Of a stretch of 64,000 bases of DNA, positions 44,866 through 56,488 are shown one piece after another. The notes under the pieces were generated by a model. That model ran no database searches, was not told the origin of the DNA, and saw only the letters and a program-made list of their open reading frames with translations. Each line of letters starts with the position of its first letter. The stretch's first letter is position 1. Both the position numbers and the translations under genes were made by a program. Source of the DNA: Sesamum alatum (taxonomy: Eukaryota; Streptophyta; Magnoliopsida; Lamiales; Pedaliaceae); the NCBI GenBank assembly GCA_034509735.1, contig JACGWO010000012.1, positions 19,869,188 to 19,933,187 on the forward strand. Reading direction: 5' to 3'.

Positions 44866-47800
44866 TCAAATGGGGCGGGGTCGCACTGAGCTGTTCAAGG
44901 CTGCATTGATCCGACTGAAAACCACGTTTAATGGGATACAAGCTATAGAGGGGCCCTTGAGCTTGTCCGCAACTCGTTTCTTCTCTTCTCGACTTAGTCT
45001 GTGAGAACCCGTCAGTGAGGACAACTTCCTGATCTTCTTGGACAAAAATCCGTTCCTCCTTGATCTTGGAGGTTTTGCGGGTAAGCTGTGGGCTGACCAA
45101 TGCTTACTGTGGGGCCGCCTGTGTGGTCGTTGCTGATAAACAGTGGTAACATGTTTATCGTCGATCAGGTTGTAGTCCAAATCGGAGCTGCTGCTACGAC
45201 ATTCAGAGACGACGAATAGATCGTTGCAAAAGCCATCGTCCAATGCCTCGACTGTGACGGGTGACCAATGATTGGTTGCCCATTTAACTTGCTCACCAGG
45301 GAGATATATGGGACGCGCTGAGGTTGGTAGCTGGACTTCACCTTGACAGAGACGTCGTACAAGGCGGAACCAGCAATGTGGTGTCTAAGAGAGAAGTCAG
45401 AGGAGTCGTACTTTGGATTGACTGTGAAGCGAGACTGACGATAAGGGAGTAACCTCTGGGGAACCAGCAAGTCTGGTGTTGATCCTCTTCTACGAGATTC
45501 TTTCTGAGGAACGTTCCAGCTCCAACCACGAAATTCTTCGACCTGAGTTTCTGTAATTGGTCTTGATTTGACATGATAGCCTCCACTGTCTAAAATCAGG
45601 GACCGATTAACATCGTTAGAGGCCACATATGTTTCTGCCTCATCATCAACATCCACTTTCCTCGACCGAGAATTTCTCTTCCCTTTTAACCGCCACTTGT
45701 TAGTGCCTTTCTCTATCATCTGGCTGATATGATGGACGTTGGCTGTAGCTGAACCAGTAGAGCCCGACTCATTGTGCTCTTCATTCCCCGGAGATATGGT
45801 TTCAACATGACTACTTTGGCTGGATTGGACTCCGGCACGAGCTGTTCCCTTCTGTGATGCATCGGGAAAAACCGAGGGCATGCCTGTAGAAGTGAAAAAT
45901 TCACATAAAAGCATGTTAGATCAAATTATATAAATGCTCCATTTATATGCAAACTACATTATTAATGTTAAAAAACGACCGAGCAGGCAGACCAGGACTT
46001 ATCTACCCATCGTGGAGACGTTTGATTCGTGGGCTTATTTACTAGCTCAGAAGACAGTTCAAAACATGCACTCTGGAGGGAATTTCAAGAGAAGCTTTTA
46101 TAAGGAAAATCGGAGGTAGTAGCAACCCAGTTTTTCCAGAAAATCAAACGGCTAAAATTCTAATCAGTGTCTACATAATGAAATGCGTAGCATAAATATG
46201 AGCAAAAGCACAGGTTAATACGTATAACCACCTGCATCAGATCATACCTGCTGAGTGCTTTTGTTCGGCAACAAGAGGCACATCAAACAACTTTTGCAAA
46301 GATTCATTATCAGGAAGCCCCGTGCTAGAAACTTCAGCGTCCTTCTGTTTGCATTTCAAGGAAGCATCAGTAGGATGCTTAGATGCCTCCAACAATGTTT
46401 CGTTCTCGCATGAAACTCCGTTACTATCTGAGTTGTTATTGATCACGACTGAGTTGTTATTCTTTGATTCGCTAGATTCTAGTCCAGAAACCTTGCTGTC
46501 TGATGCTACTGGTACAGAAGATCCAGTTGGACTGGACAATTGTTCAGAAACAAGAGGAACAGACACCACAGTAGTACTCTCCAAAACCTTTGTCAAAGTA
46601 CGGCGGCGGTTTTTCCTTTTCAAGAATTCATGAACATGAGGGACCTGAGATCTTTTCCTTTTCGGCGATGATGCTACACCCATCCCCAGGTCCTCAAGTC
46701 CCCTCGTACGCTTTACTCCAACCCCATCATCCTCTGAATCATTTGGAGTTCTCGGATGTTTAGATTCTTCCTTAGCTGAATCCACATGATCTGGTTCCTC
46801 AAATGATACGCCAGACTGTGACAGTTGCTGGGCCGAATCTGAATCGTCTTCAGAGCTATCCAATTCATCGTCAACATCTTCACTCTCTTCACTTGGATGG
46901 AATGTAGAAGGGGAGTCAGCGGCATGATGATGCTCGCCATCTTGTGTCTCTGGTGTAGCAGAAAAGTCTTGATGATCTCCCCCAAATCGAGCGCTTTCAA
47001 GCTCAAGTGCATGAAGAATGGCATCTTCTCTTCGAGCATATTTTGCTGCCTTCTTAGAGAGATGAGACGCAGACGCCTTGGCTTTCTCAATGCAATCGTC
47101 ATACTCCCCACAGTGAAAAGCTTTCACTCTTTTTGATTTCTCCAGATTATACCAGTCCCTGAAAGAGCATTGACGGAACTCCAATCAAATCACAGTTAAG
47201 TATGAAAAAATGCCAAGAATTAACTTTCCTGGGAGGAAAAAACGAAGTTGTTTCATCTTAAGAAATGGAGAACACGCATAAATTAGGGATCCAGCGGTCT
47301 AAATATTACAGAAGCAAAAAAGGCTTTGCATGGGAAAACCGAAGGAGATCAGAAAAAAAAGGCAAAGAACAAGACGAAGGAAATAACCATATGCTGTACA
47401 GTGTTTCAGATGTGATATATTGCAACTTCACACATCAACTTCTACTTCAGAAGGTCACGTGAACAATGATTCCAGTCTTTCCTTTACATAGAGTTCGAAG
47501 ATTTGTTCCATCTTTTTCCTCTTTTGAGATAAATGACAGGTAAAGAGAAACTAGTATTTTCTCAGATTCTCATGTCTTAGGTACTTAAACATTGTCAAAC
47601 AATGACGAGACACATAGTTAAAGTAGAAGTATATATCCTCTCTAGGGGTGAGTTATCAGCGTAACTGAACTGAAACTTCAATATGGTCACAACCCAAACA
47701 GGGTAAGGAAACCTTTAGTAGTTTATAATCAGAAACGTGTTAGCAAATCTTCGGAAAAGGAGAATTCATACAAATAAGATCAGTGCCATTACTAAGAAAT

Positions 47801-49004
47801 TTATTGCATATCATGAGTCTCATGAATGTACAACTAAACTCACCGTATAAGACAAAATTTGCCTACTATAACAAAAACTTGCATTGCTCATCATTGGCAT
47901 CATCCGGCTTCTAATTCAGCAATTTCTGTCTCATCTTTTATACTTTCCTTCAGTATAACATTGAATAGCTGTATCTTGGTCAGCCTTTAATTTTAATACG
48001 CCAAAGAGCAAGGACCCACAAACGGCGAGTTCTGGTTTTTTCTTATAAATTTGTTTGTCGTTATTATCGTCATAAACGGTTATTTTCATGCCTTTTAATT
48101 ATGTGAGAGACATAAACCTAACGAACCTTCAATCAAACTCCATTTTCAAGTAACAAGTGTCCCTTTTAAACTTAATGCTTGCAGAACAACTAAAGAGCTG
48201 ATCTTGCAGCATTCAAGTAATCCATCATGCTTAAACAACACAAGCAAATCTTAGCCGAACCACCCACTTATTTAACGTGAATAAGTACATAATCTGGTAT
48301 ATTAATAAATAAGCAATCAAACTTGATTTGGCAACTGATTCAAGAATTCAAAAAGCCATAACTGGTTGTCCTTCTAGAATTTAAACATAATGGTTTACTC
48401 ACTCCTCATAATCACCACAAGAAAGCATCTTGCAACGGCAAGTTGATTGTGTAGGTGATCAAATGAAGATTCTAATGCCTAACGGAAACAATGATCAACA
48501 CGAAGTCAAATCAAAATAAATGGTCTACATACTGAAATGACAATTGTCACACACAGCGGAACACCACCCTGCCCAAAAAAACAAAAGGAATAAAGAAAAC
48601 CGAGATGTTCATAATTTCGTTAACAACCATAACCCTTTCCTCAACATGGACAACCTCAAGAAGACATATAAAATAGCTCTCTCCCATTACCCGTCAAACA
48701 TCATGGCACTCAAGTACTAATTGTATAGTTTGAAAAAAGAAGTTGCAACATTTATATGATGTAAGAACATTCCAATAAGAAATCATTAAAATGACTGAAA
48801 TCGTGGTACTTACACACTTGCATCCTCTCTACCAAGAAGCTTCACAGGGGTCCCGGCTCTCGGCGTCGGCACACAACCCTCGGGCAATTCATCCGGGCCA
48901 AGAATCTTTCCGGGCCACCAACACCCGTTTCTCCGGCGGACCCAAACCAACCCACCCACTGAAGCATCAATGGTCTTCTTGGGGTCTTCGCCAGAGCTCC
49001 CCAT
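44866..49004 (-). CDS. PWWP-domain protein of the At1g51745 type, one frameshift
   Basis: Three exons are inferred: 49004-48814, 47158-46248 and 45883-44866 (stop), joined in consistent phase. The product is about 706 residues. Exon 1 begins MGSSGEDPKKTIDASVGG and contains the PWWP-like fold (LVWVRRRNGCWWPGKILGP, TPVKLLGRED), completed by VDWYNLEKSKRVKAFHCGEY in exon 2. A long, acidic, Ser-rich and low-complexity middle follows, with basic KRKRS and KRKNRRR stretches that look like nuclear localisation signals. The conserved C-terminal block is FRGWSWNVPQKESRRRGS. The family is nuclear and probably chromatin-associated, since PWWP domains bind histone tails and DNA; function is inferred. One net -1 shift occurs near 45255-45265, just after GQPIIGHP. 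The frame downstream (LDDGFCNDLFVV, HRLSREEKKRVADKL) is the family's true C-terminus. Intron 1 spans 1.65 kb. Confidence 0.88.
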
Positions 49005-51744
49005 TTACAAGCCAATTCAAAAAGTGAACTTCACTTCAAAATCAAACAGGAATTAAATGAAAATAGAGAACGGAAAACCAAGAATATTTCTCCAATAATT
49101 TATTTTAAGTCAGGAGCTCTAAAAAAAATCTGGAATCATCCTGCCGCAGCATGCACATTTCTTAAATACCTAAAAGAACCAGGAAAAACACAGAGCAAAT
49201 AATCAGAGAAATTTACACAAGAATCCAACTATAGAAACTAAAAAAAAAACTCAAAATCATAAGAACCACAAAAGGAAAACATAAAGATTACGAAACCCAA
49301 AACAAAAAAAATGAAAAAAAACCCGGAAGGCAGGGTTTATCAGGGGGAGAAAGAGAGATATAGATCTGGTAAAAGAATCTCTTCAAAGGAAACTTCTTTC
49401 CCAGTTGTTTTTCTTTATTTTCAAGAGAACTTAAAACCCATTAATTGAGTCTTTTCAGATGTTTCTTTGGCATTCTGAGGGAAAGTTCTCACCTTTCCCA
49501 TGGAAACTTCAAGAACAGTGGATTTTATCACCAAACGGTTAGCTTTTGGATTCAGAGAGTACAAGAAATGGGAGAGTAGTAGTTCATGAGTGTATGTATT
49601 TTATCTGCTGGCGTGCTGTGTGTTCTGCGTGAAACAAGAAGTAGAGTGTGTGTTTTACTGTACAGAAAATGGGATTCCACATACCTTTTTGGTATCTTTA
49701 TGCCAACACAGAGAAGCCCTCAGAAAGAGAAACGCAAGAGAGAGAGAGAGAGGGATTTAAGATTTTCTTGACAATACCATGACTATGTTACACTATCTTA
49801 TTTATTTCTGATGGAAAACAAACCAAAAATTGAAAAAAAGAGGGGTGCTGTGATTAGGCACGACAGGTAGTATATTTCTATTTCTAGACCTGACCCACAT
49901 ACACTGCTTGTGGGCCCCGGAGATCACACCATGTGCAGCTGGTTCACAAGCCCAGATAAGATTTTTGCATCAAGACTCCTCTGTCAACTGCTGTGATTAG
50001 GTTTTACTGATGTTAGATCAACGGTAGGTATGGTATCTGTATCTTGGGTTCTCTATGAGTGAGTACACAGAATAATAATCAGTGCACCAGTCCTCTCCAC
50101 AGACATTCTCTCCTTTTTTTCCTTCGAAATTTGTGTTTTGAGGGGTTTATTTCTTTCTGCAAAATCACCTTCAGAAAAGAAGAGAGATGAAACACCATCG
50201 GTTTGAATCTTTTTATGTTTTTGATTGTAAAGATTGCATCTTTATGGTTCAGCCATAAGGGTATTCACAATATTGACTCATTCCATTCTTTTCTTTACAT
50301 TTGATGATGAATAGTTGACTACTCTTGTTGTTTTTGTTCAATCTATCAAATGTTTCAAACTTTGTGTGTTTTTGTATGTGATGTTGGGTCTTTGAATGTA
50401 AATGATCAAGATTAACATGATGAAAATATGCTTTATAATCCAGTGGCCAGAGCTTTGGCAAACAGGCAAAGTATGTTGCTTGGTTCATCACATATATTGA
50501 TTTGCAATGGCAAGATTTCTTGAAAATTTAGAGGTCCACAAGATGTTATAGGATGTTTGTTTGGGAATCTACATGGGCTTTCTTGTTCAGAATTATGGGG
50601 AATTTCTTTAGGTGTGGCTGTATAAGTTATGGTATAAGTATTTGATGTAGTCAAGCGTTCCACATTGGTTGCAAGTCGCAAGTTGTCTGGGCTAAGCAAG
50701 GAAATTTGAATCCTCTACATGGATGAAGCATTCTTTTGGGAGCTTGATTTGTGTTTGAGCATAGGATTGGAGTACAGGAAGAACAATTATTTGAATTAAG
50801 ATCGAAAAACTTGTATCTGAAAAGAATGCTTCTGATTTTAGTTTCGGGGACAATCTCTCATTAACATGATGATGAAGATGATGCAAATTATGAAGAGTTG
50901 GATTTCACAGATTTGTAATATGTCGAGCTTTCTTCATCAGATTTTCACCTTGATATTGATACCTGAGCTGGTATTACTTGGTAATGATTCTATATCTAAT
51001 AACCTTATTCATCTTTATTTCGTCCAATGCCCTCGAGTTACTTATACAAGTGTTGATGTAATTATCCTTGAAAATATGAAAGGTATTAGTGAAAACTCGG
51101 ATCTGTTCTATTCTGTGCAGAAAGATTCAGCAGTCGGATGAAGGTTCTGATGATGAAGAAATGGATTTTAGTGATGATGATGGATCTAGCTCCCTTTGTA
51201 GTGCCTCTCTCTATATCTTTCAACAGTTAAAGATGGTAAGAATACATCCTATTTCCTCTTCTTAGTGGGAACTGATGATGAAGAATATATTCTTGAGCAC
51301 TATCTGGCTTAAAAATCATACTCAGATACTCATTCTTCAAGCAAAAGTGGTTAAATAGGTGGGAACGAAATGCGTATTTTGTGCCTTCACTTCAAATCAG
51401 TTGATGATACAGGTCTTTGATTCTTGGAAAGCATCAAAAGGTTGTATCTACTGTTTTTGAGAGATTACATTAGTTACGGGACAATTCATTCTTACATCCT
51501 TGGAATACATTGTTTCTATTATGATGTAGTTACTTCAAGCATCTGTTTCATAAATGGGGATCCTCAGGAAAGCAGAGTAGAACTTTAAGTAGAAGTTTCG
51601 AGTTGAGGAGTGTGGAACGTTGAAAGCTATATTACATCAACGACATTTATGGTGGCCAGTATACGTAGTCTTCAACATAACTACTACTTATATGGTGAAG
51701 TGTAATGTACGCAGGTTGAGTACAGGGACTCGTGAACATAAGTT
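49005..51744. other. Region upstream of the PWWP gene, with weak signs of a plus-strand transcript
   Basis: 49005-49560 should hold the 5' UTR and promoter of the PWWP gene, with a (GA)n run at about 49738-49752. On the plus strand, 50870-50980 and 51121-51236 carry short acidic exon-like pieces (a GSDDEEMDFSDDDG frame) next to GT/AG sites. I cannot join them into a credible gene. Confidence 0.35.
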
Positions 51745-52777
51745 TCAGATAACTTGTATGGTGAAACGTATTTTGGCTCTTGTGATGTGAAAACCAATGG
51801 CATCCAGGTACCATCCACACCGCCCTTTGAAGCCCACAATGTGCCCTCCTTCCATTGGAAAAGAGAAGGGAATGCCTTCTTCAACTCCAAACGGCCCAAA
51901 GGTTCTCCGGTTACTCTTAAACGTGAGAGATCGGATAACTGGGCTGCCACCATAAACCACCGGGGAGCAGTGGCCTGTCACAGTGGTTAGGAACTCCTCT
52001 GGAAACTGCAGCTTGATCTGCGGATCCCATAAATGTAAGTGCATAAATATGTGCCCCAAAGCTTTCAATCTTGGATGCAAATGACATCAAACTTTAATTG
52101 AGTTAGTAGAATTACTGACTATACTTCTTCCCATTTTGGGATTATCAGAATCTTCCCTTCGAACTTGTAACGTTTCTGTACTGCCCTTATTTGAATAGAT
52201 GCTAAATGTTTAGAACTTCAATGGGATGTTAACATTTTATTTCTATAGGGCGAGGTCACTGTAGTTAACCCTTCAATAAGCTAAAAGTGTGCAGCAAACT
52301 AGAAAACCATTCTGAGTACCATATTCTTGCAAGTGTATGAATTGCTGAATTGTAATCTTACACTGTGAAAAGAAAACAATTACCTGTGCAGTTGTGTAAC
52401 CCCCATTACCTCCATGTTTCTCTCCTAAAACCGGCTTACCGTTTCTATCATAAACTACACGTATTGAGTCGATGCAACGACCATAGACGAGTGTGATTTC
52501 TCTCACTCCACTGTAACTCCCATCATCCCAAGCAGCCCCTCCATTACCTCCCCATGGACCAACAACTATTGCCTTCTTTTCACCTGTCTCATCGTTCTCC
52601 CGTTCCTACGAAGATCACACAAGAAAGTTATGTAGCATTAACATCAGATGCCCAAAAGTCTATAATCCAGTAACTGTGTGAGGCTCTTTTCCCCCTTCTT
52701 TTCTATATCCATCTTGGGATGAATACAAGATGTTCATAATGAAATAACTTGATACATAAATGAAAATTGCATACCAT
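51745..52777 (-). CDS. Jacalin-related lectin, copy 1 (one frameshift)
   Basis: Three exons are inferred: 52777-52775 (the ATG alone, directly followed by the donor GTATGC), 52606-52384 and 52017-51745. The product is a single jacalin domain of about 165 residues. Visible features are the GPWGG-type Gly-rich start, DDGSYSGVREITLVYG, SIRVVYDRNGKPVLGEKHGG, then IRSLTFKSNRRTFGPFGVEE, FPMEGGHIVGFKGRCGWYL and the terminal DAIGFHI. Such lectins bind mannose or glucose on several Gly-rich loops; many are cytosolic or nuclear and stress-induced, and no signal peptide is seen here. A run of three G at 52559-52561 (minus strand) has one base too many in the GPWGG codons, so the frame from the ATG ends early unless this is a sequencing error. 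Confidence 0.78.
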
Positions 52778-52824
52778 GTTAACCAGCTGCAGGAAAGGAA
52801 TAGCAAATATGCAGACAAGTGAGC

Positions 52825-52844
52825 AGTGTGTGTGTGTGTGTGTG
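52825..52844. repeat. (TG)n microsatellite
   Basis: A short TG run about 50 bp upstream of the lectin start codon. Confidence 0.9.
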
Positions 52845-53140
52845 TTTTAGCTGCAATAAGGAAAGAGACTTAAATATGGAAGAAGAAAGCTATCAGATTC
52901 TGGTCTAGTATCTGATTCCATTAGTAGCAATATCCAGGAAGAAAAGTATGCTTTTCAAATTCTGGTACAGTTTGTGGTTTGGTTCAAATTCCATCATAAT
53001 GCTTTGAATCTTGTGCTTAAGTGATGAGATGAGCATCTATTCTGCTACAAAGGTGTCAAGCTATGTTGCCTCTGTTCAACAACCAAAGCTGGTGTTTGCA
53101 TTAGTATGAAGAGCTTTAGACGAGAGTTAAAAAGTGAAAA

Positions 53141-54168
53141 GAGTAAATTATTACAAATATCCCTCGTCGTTTCAAAAATTACAAATACTCTCATTAAATG
53201 AAAAATAATTATTTATAGTCCCGGAATGGTAATCAAAGTACTAGTTTATAGTTTACCCTTGTTTATTTTTAGTTTTTTAAAAAAATATATTTAAAAAATT
53301 GTAATAGAAAAATCTGAGGGTGTTTAAATAAATAATTTTTAGAGAATATTAGTTCATAAAATTATTTTAGAATATTTTAAAAATATATATAAAATTATAC
53401 CTATAGGGATAATTACATTGTTCTTTCTCGAGGTTTTATGTAATTACATGTAGATTTGATGTGGTTCGAAAAATTATATCTAATACCCTCCTTGAAATGT
53501 GCTTCCGTCTAACAAATAGGTCCATCCATTAATCAAAATTTACTGAATTTGTTGATATTAACAAAAATATTGAATGAAAATCGATATTTACCTTCAATTG
53601 ACTTATTACTGACAGATTAAACAAGTCTTTTCAGGCTAAACTACCCTTATATGGGTGAAGATATACTTTCTCCCATGCATTAAGGTGTAAAGATGTACAA
53701 GGGTAATTTAATTATAAAAAGATTTGTTTGACCTGCAATAAAGCAGTAGTAAGTCAATCGAGATAAATATGAGTTTTTATTCAGTTGTTTTGTTATATTG
53801 GCAAATTCGACAAATTTTGCCTAATAGGGGGACATACTTGTAATACAGAAGCAAACCTCAGGATATTAAATGTAATTTTCAAACCACAGAGAAATCTACG
53901 TGCAATCACATCCAAGATCAGGGAAGGACAGTCTAATTATCCCTAATTTATAATCCAAACAGGTGTTTGGTCACTTCTCACAAAAATTGAATGAAAACCT
54001 AACGAAATAGACTCGTTATTAGACAGACGTTAAAGTCAGAAGATACTTATAATTTCCCAAACAGTGAAGTGATATTTATACTTATGTCAAACTTCATGAA
54101 CGATGGGAAACAGTAAAATGATATTTATACTTATGTCAAACTTCATGAACGATGACGGTAACTTACCC
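53141..54168. mobile_element. Family A MITE interrupted by a family B MITE
   Basis: The left arm (53141-53405, 'acaaatatccctcgtcgttt') and the right arm (53944-54168, ending GGTAACTTACCC) belong to one family A copy. Flanks AAGTGAAAA and CAGTAAAAA match at 7 of 9. The right arm contains a 40-bp direct duplication ('atgatatttatacttatgtc'). Confidence 0.62.
53406..53943. mobile_element. Family B MITE nested in a family A copy
   Basis: The ends are GGGATAATTACATTG and, in reverse, GGGATAATTAGACTG, with family B internal blocks. The target duplication is too decayed to be convincing (5 of 9). Confidence 0.72.
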
Positions 54169-54606
54169 CAGTAAAAAAATCCGATTATTGATTGCAACAG
54201 ATACAAGTTCTTATTAACTTATTGTCCGTAATAAAAGTATCTTTTATCACCATATAGCCTACCATATGCTTGGCAAGATTAAGTAAAAAAACAGCCAAAT
54301 TAAAAAGTTAACAAGTGAAGGTGGTGTAAGTATTAACTATTAAAAGCTGAATGCAATTGTGACTACCCATTTTGCCACTGGTCTTCTATACTTTTATGTA
54401 TGACAAAAATTGATATTGACATGGCCTGATACTGTATAAGAAATAACACACTTGTTCACAAGTATTTCCAATGCCCTTTCATGTCAATCCAAAATTCTTT
54501 AAAGTTTCATACACTGGACAAGTTCCCACATCATAGGATTTATATTAAAAGTACAAGCATCCTCATATGAGGACTGGAACACATAACATACACAAGTTTT
54601 GATCAA

Positions 54607-55881
54607 TCAGGGTTGTGTTATATGAAAACCAATGGCATCCACAAATAAGCCACACCTTCCTCTGAAACCCACAATCTTCCCTCCTTCCATTGGAAGACAA
54701 AATTGGGTTCCAGATTCTATTGCGAAGGGCCCGTACGTTCTCCAGTTGCTCTTAAACTTGAGCGAAAGCACCATGGCATTGCCACGGCGACCCACAGCGG
54801 AGCAGTGGCCGCTCACTTCTGTAAGTACTCGTCCGGGAACTGAAGCTTGACCTGGGATCCAGTGTATGGAAAGTATAAGAATGTGCTGCAGTTATCCTTC
54901 TATAAAAATGGTAATGTTAACATAGAAAATTCTAAAGAAGCCAATTTATTTCCTTGCAGACGAATGACTGAAGAACGAGCTTCACTGGACCTCGATCTTG
55001 AGTTGTTAGAGGCAGTTGCTTACTCGGACAACTAGGCTTGCTCAGAAAGCAAATAATTGTCGCATAGTAAATTTATGAGATAAGGTTTAAGCATATTTAT
55101 TGAAGAAAAAAGAAAGGAAACTCAATTTTGTAAAAATTACACTGCATCACTGACATTCAAGTTTTCCATTATAGATTTCCCTTTGAAGATCCAGTGACGA
55201 AGGGGGAACCTATAATGTAAACCATGATTGTAGAGGGTGGTGATGTACTCTTTCAAATCGAGGACCTTTTTCTGTAATATGGTCAAACCTCAAGGGACTT
55301 TGTCCCAAATTTATTTATTTATAGCAGGGCAAGGACCAAATTGTAATGTAAGCTCAATGCGCCTCTCTCGAGTGCAACAGGGACTGCCAACCCGTTGTCC
55401 AACACCATGCTCTTTAGCCATGTGCAAACAAGTAAAGGAGCTTAAGTTGAAATTCCAGACTTTAATCCCCAATGATATCAATGTTTTTCCTACTGTTTTT
55501 GTTTCTTTCTGGATTACGTTTCATGATGCTATGCACAAGATGAAATAAAGGATTACCTCAGCATTAGTATGGCCACCAGGACCTCTCCATGCTTCTCGGA
55601 CAAAACAGGCATACCATTCTTGTAAAGTATGGTACGCGTATCGAGTCGATACAGAGACCATATATGAGCATAATTTCCCTCACCCCGCTGTAACTCCCAT
55701 CGTCCCAATATCTCCCTCCAGGACCTCCCCATGGTCCGATAAATATTGCCTTCTTTTTCTCGCTTGTCTGATTCTTCTCTCTTTCCTACAAATCAGACAT
55801 TCATATAGTGTAAAAATCAAATATCCCACAATCTGCAGTTCAACAGCCAAAAGTAGCATTTAATTCAGAATTGCATACCAT
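54607..55881 (-). pseudogene. Jacalin-related lectin, copy 2 (several frameshifts)
   Basis: It has the same three-exon plan as copy 1: ATG alone at 55881-55879 followed by GTATGC, exon 2 at 55785-55557 and exon 3 at 54851-54607. Jacalin features are GPWGGPGGRYWDDGSYS, VREIMLIYG, SLKFKSNWRTYGPFAIE, FCLPMEGGKIVGFRGRCG and VDAIGFHI. Single-base breaks occur near 55625-55635 and 55585-55590 in exon 2 and near 54815-54825 in exon 3. Copy 1 is 2 kb away in the same orientation, so this is a tandem duplicate. The number of breaks favours a pseudogene, though sequence error cannot be excluded. Confidence 0.74.
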
Positions 55882-56488
55882 GTATACGGGAAGCGCTAGG
55901 AGAGATGGCAATTATGCACACATGCATGAATTAATTGTGAGTTTAATATAGAAGAAATAATTGGCTTGCAATAGTATCCGGGTCTGTTTGGAGAACTTTT
56001 GCATTTCAATTTCGTACCAGCATTAAGAGGATTGATTCCACCAAATGAATCTTGTGCTAACATGATCAGCTAAGCATCTGATGCTGAAATGGTAAAACTT
56101 CAGTTTAAAGGTGTCCGTTTAGCAATGCAAGCAAAGTGGTAATACATGTATAATGTGAATTTCAATATGACATGCTCAGGCATCCATAATGCATCATCTA
56201 AGGATGCTAGATTTAGTAACACATGACACTACGGGCCTACATCCAATCGGGAGGGTGGTTCTAGGAGGTTGATATTAATGGTGGTGGTTATGCAGCTTAT
56301 TAGATGCTACAGACTATATTTTTCTCTGTTCTTCAAGAAAATAAAACATGATAAAAGATAAGATCAACTTGTTCACATATGTCATGCAAGAAAGCTTTCC
56401 CGTTCATAGACTTCCAAATTCGACAACTTAGAAAATAATAGAAAGGAAAGGTCAGCTTCATCGTCATATCCTCATGCTAATGACTCCT
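55882..56488. other. Intergenic between lectin copy 2 and the F-box gene
   Basis: AT-rich; it should contain the promoter of the minus-strand lectin copy and the 3' UTR of the F-box gene. Nothing else was recognised. Confidence 0.45.

Noticed and set aside
47265..47462. Basic plus-strand frame
   Set aside because: It falls inside intron 1 of the PWWP gene on the opposite strand and shows no family features.
50870..51240. Acidic plus-strand exon-like pieces upstream of the PWWP gene
   Set aside because: Splice-like sites exist but no start, consistent phase or known domain; too weak for a gene call.
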